A stretch of 64,000 nt of DNA from positions 186,001-250,000 of the forward strand of contig NZ_LGDG01000213.1 in the NCBI RefSeq assembly GCF_001279775.1, in the 5' to 3' direction. Shown in pieces: positions 62,170-64,000 of the stretch. The translations under genes were made by a program, and so were the position numbers. This DNA is from Streptomyces sp. MMG1533 (GTDB taxonomy: Bacteria > Actinomycetota > Actinomycetes > Streptomycetales > Streptomycetaceae). The notes beneath the pieces were generated by a model. That model saw only the letters and a list, made by a program, of their open reading frames with translations. It had not been told where the DNA came from and did not search any database. The stretch's first letter is position 1; each line of letters begins with the position of its first letter.

Positions 62170-63645
62170 TCAAATACCCCTAGGGGTATTTGCCTGGGAG
62201 GCAAGTCGCGGCTCGACGCCGGGGCCGGGAACGAGCCATGACCCGTGGGGCGCGGCCCTGGGCAGCCGGAGCGTCATCCGTGTTCCGCCGCCCGGTCCGG
62301 AGGCCGCGGTGACCGTGCCGCCGTGGGCGGTGACCAGCTCCTTGACCACGGCGAGGCCGATGCCGCTGCCGCCCGCGGAACGAGCGCGGGCCCCACGCCA
62401 CAGACGGTCGAAGACGTGCGGCAGCTCTTCGGTGGGGATGCCCGGACCGGTGTCCTCCACCTCCACGAGCGCCTCGAAGGGCGTGGCGGAGGTGGTGACC
62501 GTGACGGCGTCGCCGGGACGGCAGTGGCGGGCGGCGTTGCTCAGCAGGTTGCCGAGGGCCTGGTGCAGCCGGTCGGCGTCCGCGCGGACCAGCAGGGCGA
62601 CGGGGCCGGGGGCGGTGCGTACGGTCAGCCCCGCGGTGCGCAGCTCGGCCTCGCGCTCGGCCACGGCGGCGACGGCCAGGGCGGTCAGATCCACCTCGGC
62701 CAGGTGCAGGGACAGCCGGGCCGACTCGGCCTCCGCCAGTTCCCCGAGGTCACCGACGATGCGGCCCAGCCGCAGCGCCTGGTCGTGCAGGGAAGCCAGG
62801 CGCGCGGCCGACGGGTCGGCGTAGCCGTCGCGCAGTTCCTCGAGCCCCGCCTGCAACGAGGCCAGCGGCGTACGCAGTTCGTGGGCGACGTCCGCGGCGA
62901 GCCGGTGGCGGGCCTGCTCGGCGTGGCCGACGTCGTCGGCCATGGCGTCGAAGGCGCGGGCGAGGTCGCCGAGTTCGCCGGGTGCGTCGATCCGGGTTCG
63001 CGCGGTGCGGTCCCCTGCGGCCAGCGCGCGGGCGGTGGAGGCGACCCGGACCACCGGAGCGGTCAGGCGCCGGGTGACGAACCAGCTCACGGCCAGCGCC
63101 AAGGCCACGGCTCCGACGGCGGCCGCGGCCACCCAGCCCCAGGCGACGGACCGGCCCGCCGACCCGGAGCCGGCCGAGAAGGCGAGGCGCACGGAGCCGA
63201 CGGTGCTGCCGTCGACCACCACGGGCGCGCTCGCGCCGGCCCCCTGCCCGTGATGCCCGGGTCCCGAGCCGGACATGCCGGGCTCGTCCTCCCACCCGGC
63301 GCCGGAGCCGCCGGAGATCATCTCGTCGTCCGCGTTGCGCACCGTGAGCACCGCGCCGGCGCCGGTTGCGATGGAGCGCGCCGCCGACAGGTCGGCTGTC
63401 GACCAGCCGCCCGCAGCCCGGTAGGCGTCGGCGGCGGCTGCGGCCACCTGGTCGGCGGCCCTCTGCCGGTCGGCCTGGTGGGCACTGCTGAGCCCGCGGT
63501 CGGTTCCGACGAGCGCAGCGACCGTCAGCAGGGCCACGGACGCCAGTGCCACCACGGCGAACGCGGCGAACAGCCGTCGGCCAAGCGGGCCGAGCCCACC
63601 GGACGGCCGAACGCCGGAGCGCGGCGAACGTGGCTCACGCGTCAT
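62170..63645 (-). CDS. OmpR-system sensor histidine kinase
   Basis: This 491-residue membrane kinase has two transmembrane helices (about 24-46 and 165-190) around an extracytoplasmic domain rich in Gly, His and Ser, a HAMP domain, H255 in VAHELRTPLASL, and an ATPase domain (NLLSNAARHC, DTGPGIP, GSGIGLAVV). The start overlaps the regulator stop by 11 nt. The C-terminal tail reads into a CstR-type operator, suggesting the kinase gene end was shaped by the arrival of the sulfur island or the reverse. The signal is unknown. Confidence 0.9.
   Translation of the reverse strand: MTREPRSPRSGVRPSGGLGPLGRRLFAAFAVVALASVALLTVAALVGTDRGLSSAHQADRQRAADQVAAAAADAYRAAGGWSTADLSAARSIATGAGAVLTVRNADDEMISGGSGAGWEDEPGMSGSGPGHHGQGAGASAPVVVDGSTVGSVRLAFSAGSGSAGRSVAWGWVAAAAVGAVALALAVSWFVTRRLTAPVVRVASTARALAAGDRTARTRIDAPGELGDLARAFDAMADDVGHAEQARHRLAADVAHELRTPLASLQAGLEELRDGYADPSAARLASLHDQALRLGRIVGDLGELAEAESARLSLHLAEVDLTALAVAAVAEREAELRTAGLTVRTAPGPVALLVRADADRLHQALGNLLSNAARHCRPGDAVTVTTSATPFEALVEVEDTGPGIPTEELPHVFDRLWRGARARSAGGSGIGLAVVKELVTAHGGTVTAASGPGGGTRMTLRLPRAAPHGSWLVPGPGVEPRLASQANTPRGI
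62174..62189. promoter_or_regulatory. CstR-type operator, site 12 (perfect palindrome)
   Basis: ATACCCCTAGGGGTAT, flanked by TTT and AAA symmetry, is the best site in the window. It is embedded in the last codons of the histidine-kinase gene, 56 nt from site 11. Confidence 0.82.
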
Positions 63646-64000
63646 GGGCCCACCCCAGCCGGTAGCCCACGCCCAGCACCGTCTCCACGAGCTCGGGGCC
63701 GGCGCTCCCGAGCTTGTGCCGCAGGTTCTTCACATGCGAGTCGATCGTCCGCTCGTACCCGGCGAACTCGTAGCCTCGCACCCGGTTGACCAGCTCATAG
63801 CGCGAGTACACCCGCCCCGGCACCGACGCCAGCGTGGTCAGCAGACCCCACTCGGTGGGCGTCAACTCCAGGGAACAGCCGTCCAGCACCGCCTCGTGCC
63901 GCGCCTCGTCGATCCGCAGCCGTCCTTCGCCGTACGACGCGATGGGCGCCGCCCCCGTCGCCGTACCCCCAACCCGCTGCAGCACCGCACCCACCCGCAG
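63635..64000 (-). CDS. OmpR-family response regulator, partial
   Basis: Only the C-terminal winged-helix DNA-binding domain is inside the window: ELTPTEWGLLTTLASVPGRVYSRYELVNRVRGYEF and RTIDSHVKNLRHKLG, ending in VLGVGYRLGW. The receiver domain must lie beyond the right edge. It overlaps the histidine-kinase start, the usual two-component arrangement. Confidence 0.9.
   Translation of the reverse strand: MRVGAVLQRVGGTATGAAPIASYGEGRLRIDEARHEAVLDGCSLELTPTEWGLLTTLASVPGRVYSRYELVNRVRGYEFAGYERTIDSHVKNLRHKLGSAGPELVETVLGVGYRLGWAHDA

Overview
The window is very GC-rich, uses many GTG starts, has GGAGG-type ribosome binding sites and 1-4 nt start/stop overlaps, and carries families typical of filamentous actinomycetes (SigJ-like sigma remnant, MbtH-type NRPS, EACC1-caspase pair). 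It is most likely a Streptomyces chromosome, and the patchwork of accessory clusters and gene fragments suggests a chromosome-arm region. No rRNA, tRNA, CRISPR or intact transposase was found.

Region 1 (about 1-13.5 kb) is a catabolic cluster. It encodes a LysR regulator, an alcohol-dehydrogenase-like enzyme, a carboxymuconolactone-decarboxylase-family protein, an extradiol dioxygenase, an unusual enolase paralogue, an FMN reductase, a LacI regulator, an FAH-family hydrolase, an MFS transporter, a D-2-hydroxyacid dehydrogenase, a small-molecule kinase and a cupin. Five copies of the palindrome TGCTAWCGWTAGCA lie in its promoter regions and define a probable LacI regulon. Region 2 (13.8-17.6 kb) is a LysR-controlled two-component flavin monooxygenase, followed by a VOC protein and a decayed stretch.

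Region 3 (19.1-37.0 kb) combines signalling and synthesis. It has two membrane GGDEF proteins (one also EAL). It has an MbtH-adenylation-carrier-reductase NRPS translationally coupled to a leucyl/phenylalanyl-tRNA transferase homologue, a candidate tRNA-dependent peptide-aldehyde system. It also has a five-gene coupled operon (two receiver-only regulators, HEAT protein, processive glycosyltransferase, histidine kinase) and a hybrid histidine kinase.

Region 4 (37.5-41.0 kb) is a two-gene EACC1-caspase module whose caspase is fused to a degenerate kinase and two PP2C phosphatase domains, a probable conflict or cell-death system. Region 5 (41.0-44.7 kb) is a gene graveyard: IlvD, DsbA/FrnE, DUF4240, aldehyde dehydrogenase and [NiFe]-hydrogenase fragments.

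Region 6 (44.7-62.2 kb) is a sulfide/persulfide detoxification island. It holds two non-identical sets of sulfide:quinone oxidoreductase, persulfide dioxygenase-rhodanese, rhodanese-DUF2892, TauE/SafE exporter and CsoR/CstR regulator. Between them are TusE and DsrE sulfur carriers, OsmC, thioredoxin, a cysteine-desulfurase-like enzyme and a Prx6-type peroxiredoxin. Twelve CstR-like palindromes (ATACCC-N4-GGGTAT type) sit in its promoters. Several genes here are frame-disrupted, so either the island is eroding or the assembly has errors. The window ends in a two-component pair whose regulator runs off the right edge.
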